Part shown: one piece after another, positions 34,116 to 45,234 of the stretch
Layout: every line of letters begins with the position of its first letter
Numbering within the stretch: position 1 is the first letter of the stretch
Source: Oikopleura dioica
Taxonomy: Eukaryota > Chordata > Appendicularia > Copelata > Oikopleuridae
Reading direction: 5' to 3'
Length of the DNA stretch: 64,000 bases
NCBI GenBank assembly: GCA_907165135.1
Contig: OU015567.1
Location: 15,691,001 to 15,755,000 of the forward strand
Translations under genes and position numbers: made by a program
Notes under the pieces: generated by a model
Told to the model about the DNA's origin: nothing
The model's database searches: none
The model's input: only the letters and a program-made list of their open reading frames with translations

Positions 34116-34502
34116 GCTCGGAGCCCTGTGAAGAAAACCTGAGTCAGGCTATGAAAGAGCAGAAAGAGCGTAGCGGCTTCGCATATACTGTATATTATAC
34201 AGTATATCATATACTGTATATGGTATACTCCAATTAGAATTAGGTAGGCGAAACCACTTTGTGGCTAAGTTTATTAAAAATTCGCTTGCGGCTTTTTCTT
34301 AGCTCTTTCAGTGCCTGACTCAGGTTTTTTTCACAGGTTGCCGAGCCCGGATTTACCTCTGATTCCGAGCTTCGCACCCTGTGTACAAAACCTGAGTCAA
34401 GATTCTTAAAGAATCCTTGCTTTCAAATTAAGCCGCAACGCGGCTATTCATTGGTGTTTTTTCCGACCCTGACTCAGCTTTTCTACTCAGGTGGTCGAGC
34501 TC
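34116..34502. repeat. Two GAGTCAGG MITEs, the first with an AT palindrome insert
   Basis: Copy one (about 34116-34350) has CCCTGTGAAGAAAACCTGAG and CTCAGGTTTTTTTCACAGG ends. Its middle carries ATATACTGTATATTATACAG then TATATCATATACTGTATATG, a strong cruciform-forming tract. Copy two (about 34368-34502) has a GCCGCAACGCGGC core. Confidence 0.7.
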
Positions 34503-35288
34503 CGTCCCGGAGAAAGTCCGGCTCAAGAATGTTTTTTTTTTAATTTTGCGGCTAAAAAGTTCATGCGCTTGTTTCTCGAGAACCAGTTACCTGGTTTCAT
34601 CGACAAATTTTCGTTTTCTCCTGAGCACCGCTCTTTAAATTTTCATCCGGCGTTTGAAAAAAAAACGAAGCTCGCTTAGCTCATCGTTTTTGTCATTTTG
34701 CTACGTAGAAGCACTTGTATTTTTGCGCCAAAATCCGGGCTCAGGTGATACATACAAGGGCCAGACTCAACTCGTTTTATAATATTTATCAAACAGGGGG
34801 GAACTTACAACAACCATGGTTTAGGCTTATGACTCGCAGGTTTAAGGGCGTGGGTCTTGTTAAACTAGATTTGCGATTTGATTTTTGGAGAGAACTTAAC
34901 ATATTGATGCCCTTATTTTTTATATTTCAAGTTAATTTTTTTTTTCAAAAAGTGTTTTTTCTGTGATTTTAAGGGTGTCAAAGTGTTAATTTTCGAAAAT
35001 AAATTAAATTTAACAATACAGAATTCAATCTTAGTTTTTAAGTAACCATTCATCTGTCTTTTTTTCTGTTTTTATTTTTTCATATCATCTCTATTAATTA
35101 AATTATATTGATAATAAAATTCTAGGAAAAAATAATAATATTCTATTTTTTCAGATTCTTCCAGTTTGACTCGGCGCCTCTTTTCCCCGCTCTCCTCCGC
35201 TTGGTCCTCCGCGCGATCAAATAAGCGCCCGCTGGAAATTTGTCTTTCCATTTTTCACTGCCAGAAAAAAAAAGAGAAAAAAGCTGAA

Positions 35289-38200
35289 ATGTCTCGAATA
35301 ATCGGGCGAACTTTGCGAATTCGGCAGATTTTTTTGAAAGAGCTTCGCCAAAACATAAATCAGCGGAGAAATTTGGGTTTGGCGGCGAATATCGGCGAGT
35401 TTGGAGAAAGAGACGCCTTTATCACCGAAGGGCTGCCTTCTAGAGATGTTCAAGTGGAAGAATTTGCGGCTTATGTGGTCAAGACTCAGACGGATAATGT
35501 CGGAATCGCTTTTCCAGCCACTTTGCAGGGCGGAGCATATGGATTCGGAAAGGTAAGATTTCAAAAATAGTAGTAAATCGCTTTTCCAAAAGTATTTGTA
35601 TTACAAACTTTTGAGTCGATTAAAGGTTTCCCCTTTGATAACCAAAATTAAATTCCTTTAAATTTATGCTTCATTCTGAGTTAAATTTCGCTTCAAAACA
35701 TTAAGGGTATCCCTTGCAAATCAGCGAAAAGATAAATAATTTATCAAAAACTCATTTTTACGATGATAAAACATATCTTAGCGACACCCTTAATATTTTT
35801 ATTCTGAGGATTGCAAGAAGAAATGGTTTTTGCTACTTTAGGCTAAAAATATTAAGGGTATCACCTGGATATGAGTTCTTATTGTGGAAATAAGTTTTTG
35901 AGAAACGATTTATCTTTTCGATGATAAGCTAGAGATACCCTTATTTTTTTAAGTGAAAATTAGCTCAAAATGATGATCGATCTTCTAGGAATCCAAAAAT
36001 ACCCTATAAAGGACCTCCCCACGTTAAAATCTTGGAAGGAAAGCGCTCTGAATGACATAACAGACTGAGTTCAGGTCGGCCGGTTAGATCAGAGCATGAT
36101 CGTAGTGCCCAGCTTCCGCACGCTTCCCGACGGAAAGCTGCTGCAATCGCCGAAGGAAGCCAAATATATTTACAAAATGAAGATAATCTTCGCCAGTCCA
36201 AACTACCCTCTGTACTTTGCGGTTCCGATAGAATTCGGGTTCAACCAGAACACGCTTTTTCATAATCATATATAATACGACATTTCAAAAATATCCTACA
36301 TTAAGGGTATCACTCTTCTCGAACAACTTTTTGCTTTAATCAAAATTAAGGGTATCCCCCGCGTTGTCCTTCCGAATTAGATTTCAGATGAAAAACGCTG
36401 GGGATACCCTTAATTTTTGAATCTCAAAACTATACTCCCTTATTTTTCATTTTTTTAATTATTTCATTTTGTGAACCCTTGAAAAGAGCCTGTCGGAGCA
36501 GTCTACCAGACAGGTATTTCCTTACACCGACCATATCCTTACACCGACCAAATCCTTACACCGACCAATTCCTTACACCGACCAAATTCTGAAAATGGTC
36601 GGTGTAAGGATTTTGGTCGGTGTAAGGAAAATGGAAATGAAATTTTTTCAAAAGCGAAAAATAAAGGTCTTCCCAAAAAAATATCTTACTCTACCCCCAT
36701 TGAGCACTTTTTTTTTAAACATTGAAATATTATATTCTGACTCATAACTAGGGGAAATCACTAATAATTCGACTTTTTTCTGGGCTTAGTAGGGTGAGCA
36801 TATAATACAGTTTTAGAAAGCTCAGGAGCTGGAGATCATTTTCATTTTTGAGAGGGGGGATGATTTCGTACCCTGAGGGCATTTAGGTACCTCTGAAGTC
36901 CCGAAATCTGGCCAATTTCGGAAATGGAAATTTTTGAAGCCCTAACTAAGCTTTTGAAAGGCTGCCTACTAGCCTAGATTGTAGCCTAGGCCCTGGCGGT
37001 CATTGGCGAGCCCAAGAAAACCTGGGAGGGGGTGAGTCCAGGGTTTGAAATCTGAAAATTTTGCGTGAGCACGAGCACGCGTGAGCACGACTGTGCTCTA
37101 TAAATTATAGACTATAATCGGTGAGCATGAGCACGCGTGAGCACGAGGGGCCCAGAATTCTGTGAGCATGAGCACGCGTGAGCATGCTCATCGAGCTCAC
37201 TCACGTGCTCGTGAGCTCGTCAGATTTCAAACCCTGGGTGAGTCTGGGGGGAGCTAGAGGCTCTTGAAGTTGGGGAACTCGACAGGAAATGAGCACTTTT
37301 TCCCAAAAAGTACATGATTTGTGTCACACATGCCGCATGTGTAGGGAAACTCGATGAAAATTGAGCTTCTTTTCTGGGCTTAGTGGGGGGACATATAATA
37401 CAGTTTTAGAAAGCCCAGAAGCTGGGGATCATTTTGACTATCATTTTTCATCGAGTTTCCCTACGCATGTGACATGCGTTACAAAAACTATTTATAGATG
37501 TTTATTCTTTTAAAAATCTTAAAGATGTCATTTCGGGTCATTTGAGGTCAGATCGGTTCCCTTATCGGAATTTTCTAAATTTCTCATATTTCTTTACCAA
37601 GAGTGACCTCAGATGACCCCAAATGACATCTTTAAGATTTTTAAATGAATAAACATCTATAAATGGTCTTTGTAATGCATTTGTGACACAAGTCATGTAC
37701 TTTTTTGGATAGTGCTCATTTCCTGTCGAGTTCCCCAACTTCAAGAGCCCCTAGTACCAAATCCTTACACCGACCACTTTCAGAATTTGGTCGGTGTAAG
37801 GATTTTGGTCGGTGTAAGGAATTGGTCGGTGTAAGGATATGGTCGGTGTAAGGACATACCACCAGACATTCAACGAATTCGAAAAAGAAATGTTCGACTC
37901 TTCAAACATCGTCCCAATCGAAGGAAAAGAAGAAGAACTCGCCCAATTGATCGAAAACGACATTACGAGTAATTTGACTAACAAGCTGGAAAGATTCGAC
38001 ACTCGGTAATTAAATTATAAAATCCGAACACCGCAGATAAGTCCAGAAGTAGCTCCGTTCTAGCTCGATTCTCGCGCTCCCAGGGGCGATAACGCTTTTT
38101 ACTATGAAAGTCGACCGCCTAATGATAAGGGTACTTCTTCGTTGAGGTGAGAGAGCTCACTTTCCTTATCACGGACGATGGGCCATCGTCGATGGCTTTC

Positions 38201-39736
38201 TCCATTAATATTATTATCATATTTTAACATAATCTTCACTTTTAACCCTTACGCACGGCGAATTCCAGCAAGGGGCTTTTTTCGTCAGTAGCTTTTCTGT
38301 CATAAAAATACTTGAAGAATATACGCTTCAAAAAATGGATAGTGTTGTAGCCAATCAGAAGCTTATTTTCTATTTTCTACAGCGGTATCTCTTGATAATG
38401 AATACTTTCATCCAGCTTATTATGTGTCGAGCGTTTTCCTTTTGAAATTCCAAAAGGATAACTCGGATTTTTGTTATCTCGAGTACATTTAGTAGGTAAA
38501 TTTACTGAAAATTTTCATCTAGCTCTCCGATTGGCTGATTTTTAAAAAATTCTTATTGAAAATCGACCAATCAGGGTTAGGATGAAAATTTTCGTTATAA
38601 AAGCAACCTTCTGTAGAAAACTCAAAAAGGCACAGTGAAATGATTTTCTAGAGCAACAATCGCCTTCTTCGAAAACTTTAGCTCAACATCTAGTCACTTG
38701 TAATCCACCCTTAGAGACACTCTGTCAACAAGAGTGCTTCTCGAGAAAGCTACTAATTCCTTTTTGTATCGAAAAAAAAAATACAAGAAAAAGAAACAAT
38801 CAATTACATCAAAAATGAAAAGCGAAAAAAACGTGCTTGATTCTGCTTCCTTCGAATTAAGTTTCAGCTCCAAAGTGTTTGTTTTGGAGCTTGCTTACAC
38901 TTTTCTTTTCCCCGGAATCAAAATATAAAACACTCGAATTGTAATTGCTTCCAATTAACAGATAAATGAAAAAGAAACATGAACTGAAATGTTCGATTGT
39001 ATTTTGAACATAAGTGCTTTCCGCTTAAGTTTAATTATAATCAATTTCTTGGGAAAATAAAGCTTTCAGATTTAGGCTCGGCAACCTGTGTGGAAACCTA
39101 AGTCAGGCTCACACAGGTTGCCGCGCTCAGCTTGGTCAAATTAGAAGAAGATTTTTGATTGGCGAAAGCTTTTTTTCTTTTGAAAAATGTCTCCACAAAG
39201 TGGTTTTTTTTTCACACAAAAAATTCTTTTTGGAAATATTTTTCAAAAAACGAAAAGCTTTCGCCAATCAAAAGTCGAGATTTTACCATCATCAAAAATA
39301 TTTTTCAGTTGGGAGCCGAACTACCGAGGAATGCCAATGGAGCCCCAAGGAATCGACGAAAACATCGAATTTTTCATCCCCGTCCTGAAAGAACTCGAAC
39401 AAGTGCTCTGGAAATACGGAATCAAAATGAGCATCACGCGCGACGAGATTCTGTACAACAAAGTAGGAAAGCAAGAAAAGAACTTTTCAATTTTGGTTTT
39501 AGGTGACGCTTTATTTGCTGGCTCCACCAATTTCGAGCAAAAGCAGAAAAGTGGCGATAAGAACGTTTCGGATCAGCAAACGATCTCCGCATCTTGATTT
39601 GCTCCGAGAAATCAAAAAGATTGGAATCCCGATTTCCCAAAAGTGGCTCCCCAAAATGAACGAACTTGAACATATCGACATGGAAATGGCCAATAATTAT
39701 TATACTAAGGAACGGAGGATTCAGATTGTGGATTAA
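35289..39736 (+). CDS. Multi-exon gene of unrecognised function, disrupted in places
   Basis: Exon 1 is 35289-35552 (MSRIIGRTLRIRQIFLKELR..QGGAYGFGK, donor GTAAGA); its basic N-terminus could be a targeting signal. Exon 2 starts at 35964 after TTAG, phase 0 (LKMMIDLLGIQKYPIKDL), and continues to about 36270 with PSFRTLPDGKLL and IIFASPNYPLYFAVPIEFGF. It has an in-frame TGA at 36066-36068. A short exon near 36490-36511 encodes EPVGAVYQT. After a 1.3-kb insertion the ORF resumes at about 37860-38005 (YHQTFNEFEKEMFDSSNIVP). Exons 39309-39462 (WEPNYRGMPMEPQGIDENIE) and 39503-39736 (VTLYLLAPPISSKSRKVAIR) join in phase and stop at 39734. No family was recognised. Some junctions are unresolved. Confidence 0.55.
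35690..35950. repeat. TTAAGGGTATC hairpins in intron 1
   Basis: Inverted words ATTAAGGGTATCCC, GACACCCTTAAT, ATTAAGGGTATCACC and GATACCCTTATTTT alternate through the intron, giving two possible hairpins. Confidence 0.5.
36518..37857. mobile_element. Composite element bounded by CCTTACACCGACCA repeats, inserted in a host gene
   Basis: The left end has four direct copies of CCTTACACCGACCA followed by two inverted copies (36533-36630). The right end (37757-37855) has one copy followed by four inverted copies, so the ends are long inverted repeats made of the same 14-mer. Between them lies a foldback related to 22440-23215 (36790-37750), which contains an hAT MITE (37039-37236). Host coding sequence (VYQT before, TYHQTFNEF after) borders both sides, with similar TACCAGACA / TACCACCAGACA words at the two edges. 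Confidence 0.75.
37039..37236. mobile_element. hAT-type MITE 2, 8-bp TSD, GAGCACGCGTGAGCAC array
   Basis: The ends CAGGGTTTGAAATCTGA and TCAGATTTCAAACCCTG are perfectly inverted and flanked by GGTGAGTC (37031-37038 and 37237-37244). The 198-bp interior consists largely of TGAGCACGAGCACGCGTGAG units in both orientations. The 8-bp duplication and CAGGG start identify hAT. It is nested within the foldback copy at 36790-37750. Confidence 0.9.
38006..39308. other. Long intron of the 35289-39736 gene, with small repeats
   Basis: Holds a CCAATCAG/CTGATTGG pair around 38350-38580, a minimal GAGTCAGG fragment at 39073-39132, and a hairpin at 39155-39285 (GATTGGCGAAAGCTTTT versus AAAAGCTTTCGCCAATC). 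No additional exon is supported. Confidence 0.45.
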
Positions 39737-39851
39737 ATTTAGACAAAAATAGTCAGGGACTCTTATTATCTTACAAAAGCGTCCGAAAACGGGAATCATG
39801 ACCCTGACTCAGGTTTCTACATAGTACAAGTATTGGAGCATAGCTCTGGTC

Positions 39852-40870
39852 TGGAAGCCCTGTGTAAAAAACCCTGAGTCAGGCTCTGAAAGGTCTCTAA
39901 TTGACCTTAGGCGGCTTCTTATTAGAGACCTTTAAGACCCTGACTCAGGTTTTAAACAGTGGTTTCGGAGGCCCCGCTCTAAGCTCTGCTACTATAGAAA
40001 CCTTAGTCAGGGTCATCATTCCTGTTTTCGGACGCTTCTGTTAAAAAATAAGAGTCCGAAAAAATCCCTGACCCTGTGTCTGACCCATATTATTATTTAC
40101 TAAGACCCTGATTTGATAGCACAGGGCCTGAGTGATTGAAAGTGGTCCTGAGTATTCTTTGATTTTGTTCCTGAAACTCGCTCTTCTGGGAAAATAAAAA
40201 CGTTGTGGAACATCCGCCCAGTTATAATTTAAGACACATGTCGCTCTGATCATACAAATCAGAGCTGATCTAAATATTTACGCCAAGTTTTTCGGCCACT
40301 ACTTTTTCGACCACAAACGCAAACATAACGATGTGTAAAACTTGTTTACTCTGACTCACGGAACTGGTTCTGCGTCTTGCTCTACATTTTTGAGTTTAGA
40401 ACTCGAAGTTCGGATTCTTTCGAAAGATAAGACCGTCAACCCCGTTTTCGGACGAGCACTCTAGGGCTAGTCTGCCAGTCAAGCTCTTTGGTCTAAGACC
40501 TTGACTTCCAGATTCGCCCTTGAATTGATTCCTCGGAAAAAAGGTTGAGGGCCTCATCTTGACGGTCTCTTATTTTTTATCTTGATAACGAAAATTCGCC
40601 TCGGTTCTAAAACAGGACAACGACTTGGAATGAAATAATGATTCATGAATCAGCATTACTCTTTTTTCGGTTGAGTTTAACATAGTGACACCCTTATTTT
40701 ATTACAACAAAACGAGGGTGCTGGGCCCGGCGATCTGAGTCAGTGTCTGAAAGAGCTAAAATAAATAGCCGCGTAGGTTCGCGGCTTCGATTCTTAAAAA
40801 GCCGCTAAGCGGCTTTTCATTTTAGCTCTTTCAGGCTCTCACTCAGGTTTTCTACCTTGATTGCCGAGCC
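39852..40870. repeat. GAGTCAGG MITEs between two genes
   Basis: Copies at about 39852-39972 (GAGGTCT/AGAGACCT interior) and 40728-40872 (AAATAGCCGCGTAGG and AAAGCCGCTAAGCGGC). Degraded AGTCAGGGTC fragments lie between them at 39985-40080. No gene is recognised in the remaining sequence. Confidence 0.6.
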
Positions 40871-40985
40871 CAGTAAGTGTGTCTCAAAATAAGTTTTGAG
40901 GAAAATAAAATATGGAGTTTTTCAATTTAGCATACTGTTGCATATTTTTGTACTGTTAGATTATTCCTATGAATCCTCGAAAAGC

Positions 40986-42900
40986 GTCTAATCGATATCG
41001 GGGAAGAAAGAATGGAAATTCTGAAAGTGCTCCAGACGCGGGACAAAAAGTACCGAACAAAAGTGTCCGACTTCCGCGGTTTCTCGCAGAATCAGCGCAA
41101 AATCCAAGACGAGCTAGAATGGCTCGCCCTTACGACAACCGACCATCGAGACGATACCGTTTTACTTATCGAGTAAGTGTCTTATCAGCTTCCAAGCTCG
41201 GGCGGGGCTCAATTTTGGGTAATTTCGCCTCTTGAGTTGAGGGTCAATTCTGAATTCAGCATTTCTATTTTTGGCTAGGGCACAGATCGCCGACCGGATT
41301 TAATTGACGATCTTTTATGTTAAGTTAGCATTGTGACCCCCTTATTTTATCTTCTCAAAATTACAATCCCAATTCATTCCCTAGGTAAGCCAGAAAGCTG
41401 ATTATTTAAGGGAGTAGACATCAATATCCAGATTTTCGCTTTGAGTTTTTTCCTTTTTTATAACAAAGTGACACCCTTATCTTTTGTTCAAAAAGTAATA
41501 AAGAACCTAATTATGGGCTCTATATTTTTTCGATATCGATTCGAAGAAATCTAATCGAAAATCTGCTCATTGATGTCTACCCCTTAAATAATCCGGCCTA
41601 TTTGACCTAAGGAATGCATTGAGATCAAATTCAAATTTCGGAAAAAAAAAGAAATTTTTATCAACCCCCGTTTAATTTCGAACCAAAATCTCCTCTCCCG
41701 TCTTTCTAATCGATGGTACTATGCATATCACCTTTCCAAGACTAAAATTACAATAGTCTTCTCTCATATCGCGGTTTCCAAAACACAGTTGTCGACAGTT
41801 CTACTATCTCCGCGCTCTTGTGACGTGCAGAATAGAACACGGTCAACGAAATAAGAAACTGTTTCTTTTTTTTTCCAAAAAGGAATAATACAGCAGTCGA
41901 ACTGAATGATAAGCATTAATTGTTTACGAGACGGAGGAAAATTTTGTGGTCGAGGAAAAGAAAAAACTATCTAGATTTTTTTGTTTTTGCGAGTTTTAAA
42001 TAAAACGTGCTCAGACAGATTTTTGATAAACAGAAATAGTCTTCTGAGCACGTTTTACATCTTTGTCCATCCTTATATAAGGCAAAGCATTGCAAGTTGC
42101 AGCCTGTGTAGAAAACCTGAGTCAGGTTCTGAAGCCGCAAAGCTTCTCAAAAAGCTGCTTTTTGAACCCTCACTCAGGTTTTCTACGCAGTTTGCTCAGC
42201 CAAGATATCAGGGTGTGAAGGGGTTCTATTTGAGACACAAAGTTTTGAAAGTCTCATTTTTGCTTTTCAAAACTTTATTTCCGAAAATGTAGAAAACAGA
42301 TCGATCAGTTTATTTGTTTTCTACATTTTCTTATAAAAATCCGACGATTTCGGTATCGATCAGTTTCTTTTTGGACATGAATGGTACCGAAAACGGGTGG
42401 TCTTAGTAATTGACAAAATAATTTCGAGAAATTTTGCGTGGGCGGCTAATCGGGTGCTGATTGGCCGGTTTGCCGAATCCAGGCTTTTGAGTGGTTGAAA
42501 ATTTCACACAAAATTTGTCAAATTTTTGTCGCTACCAGACACATCTCCCCGAACTTCTTTTTACGGATGACATGTTCATGCTACAATAAGTATCTACACG
42601 TAGAACTGCGTCTTATTCACTTATGTAACACGTATTTTCAGCGCGGAAAGTACGATGTCGCGGGAGCAGGCAATGTCTGTCAAAAAGTTTGACAATGGCC
42701 TCCGCGAGCTTTGCGTTCACACCGTCGACATGCAGATGTATTATCCGATTAGGGAAGATTTTACGAAGCATTTTTCGAATACCTTCGTCCTCACTCAAAA
42801 ACAGAAGTCTTTGGTCTCGTTTCAGGAGAATAGAATCTCACCTGCAATTACTCTCAAGTTCCGGGCTTCCCTTCTTTTTAAATTTTTATATTTTTTATAG
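40986..42900 (+). CDS. Small two-exon (or more) gene, unrecognised
   Basis: The exon at 40986-41172 (after GAAAAG) reads RLIDIGEERMEILKVLQTRD then SDFRGFSQNQRKIQDELEWL, charged and probably helical. It ends at a GTAAGTG donor in phase 2. The exon from 42642 (after TTTTCAG) restores the phase and reads AESTMSREQAMSVKKFDNGL, LRELCVHTVDMQMYYPIRED and FVLTQKQKSLVSFQENR, ending at a TAG at 42898. The upstream start and any earlier exon are not identified. The long intron holds MITEs at 42100-42202 and 42412-42535. The last dozen residues (SLLFKFLYFL) may be read-through of an unseen donor. Confidence 0.45.
42100..42202. repeat. GAGTCAGG MITE, short copy
   Basis: Ends GCAGCCTGTGTAGAAAACCT and CTCACTCAGGTTTTCTACGC with a short GAAGCCGCAAAGC core. 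Confidence 0.65.
42412..42535. repeat. MITE family A, copy 3
   Basis: GAGAAATTTTGCGTGGGCGG at one end and CACAAAATTTGTCAAATTTT at the other, with the family interior GGCTAATCGGGTGCTGATTGG. It sits in an intron. Confidence 0.7.
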
Positions 42901-42974
42901 TATTTTATTAAAAATATTTCAAACAAGAGATATATAACTCAGAAACCCTTAATTTTCAAAAATATTTTCCTCTT

Positions 42975-43545
42975 AGCTCGGAAACCTGTGTAAAAAACCT
43001 GAGTCAGGGTCCTAAAAGAGCATTTTTTAAGCTTTTCAGGATCCTGAATCAGGTTTTCTGCACAGGCTGCCGAGCCTAGATGAAAATAATTTTGGAAATT
43101 AAGGGTATAGACAAGGTAGATTCTCCCTACTTCAAAAAATGCATTTCCAATGGAATGGCCGACCTTTACTTAATTTTCTTCTGTGTAAATTAAGTTAAGG
43201 CTGGCCATTTCTACGGAAGTGCATTTTTTTAAGAAGGTAGAATCTACCTAGTCAATACCCTTAATTTTCCCTATTTTACTTTGGGCTTGGCAGCCTGTGT
43301 ACAAAACCTGAGTCAGGGTCCTGAATTTATAAAAAAAGCCGAATTCAGTTATTAAAACTGGTTTTCAGCTTCCTAAATCAGAATCCTGACTCAGGTTTTC
43401 TACACAGGTTCCCAAGCCCAGAGTAGAAATAAGGGAAAATTAAGGGTATCGACTAGGTAGATTCTACCTTCTTGAAAAAATGCACTTCCGTAGAAATGGC
43501 CGACCTTAACTTAATTTTCTTCTGTGTTTGAAATGAACTGCCTTT
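42975..43545. repeat. Alternating MITEs: GAGTCAGG copies among TTAAGGGTAT palindromes
   Basis: 42975-43080 and 43282-43425 are GAGTCAGG MITEs. 43090-43265 is a separate palindrome (TTAAGGGTATAGACAAGGTAGA to TAGTCAATACCCTTAA, with TGCATTTCC..ATGGCC arms). 43436-43540 repeats the left half of that palindrome, suggesting a second copy cut by the MITE at 43282 or lost afterwards. Confidence 0.65.
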
Positions 43546-43561
43546 ATCCGTTCAAAAAGTA

Positions 43562-45234
43562 CAGGTGGGGAAGCCTCTCTAAAGCAACATTTTGACGCGA
43601 GTGGAAATATGGTTGGCCCGAGCCAATGTTATTTCAGTGTGATAGAGCCGCGCATTGCCCTCGATAACAACGAAGTGGTGCAGGTGCGTTTATGTAAAAT
43701 TTATTAACGCGTTTTTTCCATTGACTTTAATAATGGCCATTTATTTTAACTCCAAACGTAGATTCAATTTATTTTAAGAAAAATGCTCCCGAGAACCCTA
43801 ATTAAGTTTTATTCCGTTGGAATAGTAAAATAATTTAATTCCAGAAATAATTCTCAAAAATGTGCATTAAAACCCGACTTTTTTAGTAGAAACATCATTA
43901 ATCGGGTTGTTATTTCAAGGTTATCATAGTGACACCCTTATCTCATTTCACCAAATCAAAGTTCAAACACTAATCTAGTACCTCTGGAAGCTGAAATTCC
44001 AAATTCTGGTTATAATTTTTGACAAAATTTTCAATCAAAATTGCCCTTTTTTGCTAAAACTTTGTCAAAATGGCGAATTTTGAGTGAAAATTTTGTGAAA
44101 TTTTTTTCCAAAATTAAAATTTGTGATTTTCGAGGAACTAGATAAAGACGATTTTCAATAAGGATTTCTGAGTGAAATTCTTACCCCCCTTTTTTATTAG
44201 CTCATTTGAAAGAGCGTAAAAAGTTATGCCAGATTCCACCGAAAAAGGGTGAAATTTTTGAACTTATGACGTCATAGCACGTGATTGAAGTTCCAAAAGT
44301 ACCTTTTCTTCCGGACATCGGCATTTCCGACTACTCTAAGGTAAGCAGGCATGCGATACATGAAAATGATCGTCTTCTCGAGCTTTAAGGTTGGAACTTT
44401 CTTTTGGTGAAATAAAATAAGGGTGTCACTATGTTAACTTTCATATAAAAATCGCATATTTTGATCCGTACCCCCATATTTTTAACAGTATTTTTTTTGA
44501 AAAAGGTACTTGAATTTCGCGGATCAGCATTTTAGAAGTCAAAAAAATGTGAATCTCATTGAGCTTTTTTCGCGAAATTGAATCAACGCGCAAAATTGAA
44601 TCACTAAAACACAAACGTTTAGATCTTGCGCGAGCGAAATCCCTTCGTCAATTTCGTCACGGCCGCGAAAATGCCCATCAACCCTCAGCCAAAAGGCGAG
44701 ATTAACGAATTCCAGCGACTCCGGTTAGAATCAGTCGGCGTCGATTATACCGAAGTCGAGGAGAATTACAAAATGCTGGCCGAGCTTCTCATTGATCTCA
44801 AACTGCCAGACATGGAGCGGGTCAGTTTTTTGAACAAAAATGGACTCAGCATTGATCACGTGAAACACTCGATGAACCAGTTCAAGCAGCTTCAACTTGG
44901 CAAGAATATTCCAATGGAAAGAAATGATATTCGTAAGTTCAAAATGAGATCTCTTTCTAGAGCTTGCTTTCAATAGCAGGGTTTCTGATTGGTAGAGCCG
45001 AAATTTGCGGCTCGACCAATAAGAATGCTTGATGGGAAAAGTCGTTATTCAAAAAATCTTCTGTAGATATGACGAATATGAGTCATTTTCCGATTTTCCC
45101 CATCAAGCATTCTCATTGGTCGAGCCGCGAATTTCGTTTTAGCCAATCAGAAACCCTGTTTTTGAAGGAAATCTCTCAAAAAGTCATTATATTTTTGCCG
45201 AGGCGAAAAATACCATCATTCTCAGAGCTGACTG
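43562..45234 (+). CDS. Multi-exon gene, unrecognised; one exon is duplicated at 61 kb
   Basis: The exon beginning about 43562 reads GGEASLKQHFDASGNMVGPS then CYFSVIEPRIALDNNEVVQ. The exon 44278-44340 reads HVIEVPKVPFLPDIGISDYS, with acceptor ATAG and donor GTAAGC, phase 0 on both sides. The exon from 44624 to about 44933 reads ILRERNPFVNFVTAAKMPIN, LRLESVGVDYTEVEENYKML and LNKNGLSIDHVKHSMNQFKQ, ending NDI at CGTAAGTT. A last exon from about 45174 gives NLSKSHYIFAEAKNTIILRAD, with a stop at 45232-45234. That stop lies inside the edge of the repeat element starting at 45228, so the native 3' end may have been replaced. The 5' start is unresolved and no family was recognised. Confidence 0.5.
44147..44384 (+). 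repeat. 238-bp segment duplicated at 61155-61392
   Basis: From GACGATTTTCAATAAGG to CTTCTCGAGCT, all bases read the same as at 61155-61392. This copy spans an intron end, the whole 63-nt exon at 44278-44340 and the start of the next intron. Confidence 0.9.
44978..45165. repeat. Foldback repeat in an intron (CCAATCAGAAACCCTG)
   Basis: CAGGGTTTCTGATTGGTAGA..CCAATAAGAATGCTTGATGGG is mirrored by CCCATCAAGCATTCTCATTGG..CCAATCAGAAACCCTG. It begins CAGGG and ends CCCTG, like hAT ends, but no 8-bp duplication was found. Confidence 0.65.

Noticed and set aside
36520-37860. CCTTACACCGACCA direct repeats as a possible CRISPR-like array
   Set aside because: Spacers are only a few bases, copies occur in both orientations, and they mark the ends of an inverted element in eukaryotic DNA.
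40969-41235. Arg-rich 88-residue ORF
   Set aside because: Shadow frame of the exon at 40986-41172, which has better composition and phase-matched splice sites.
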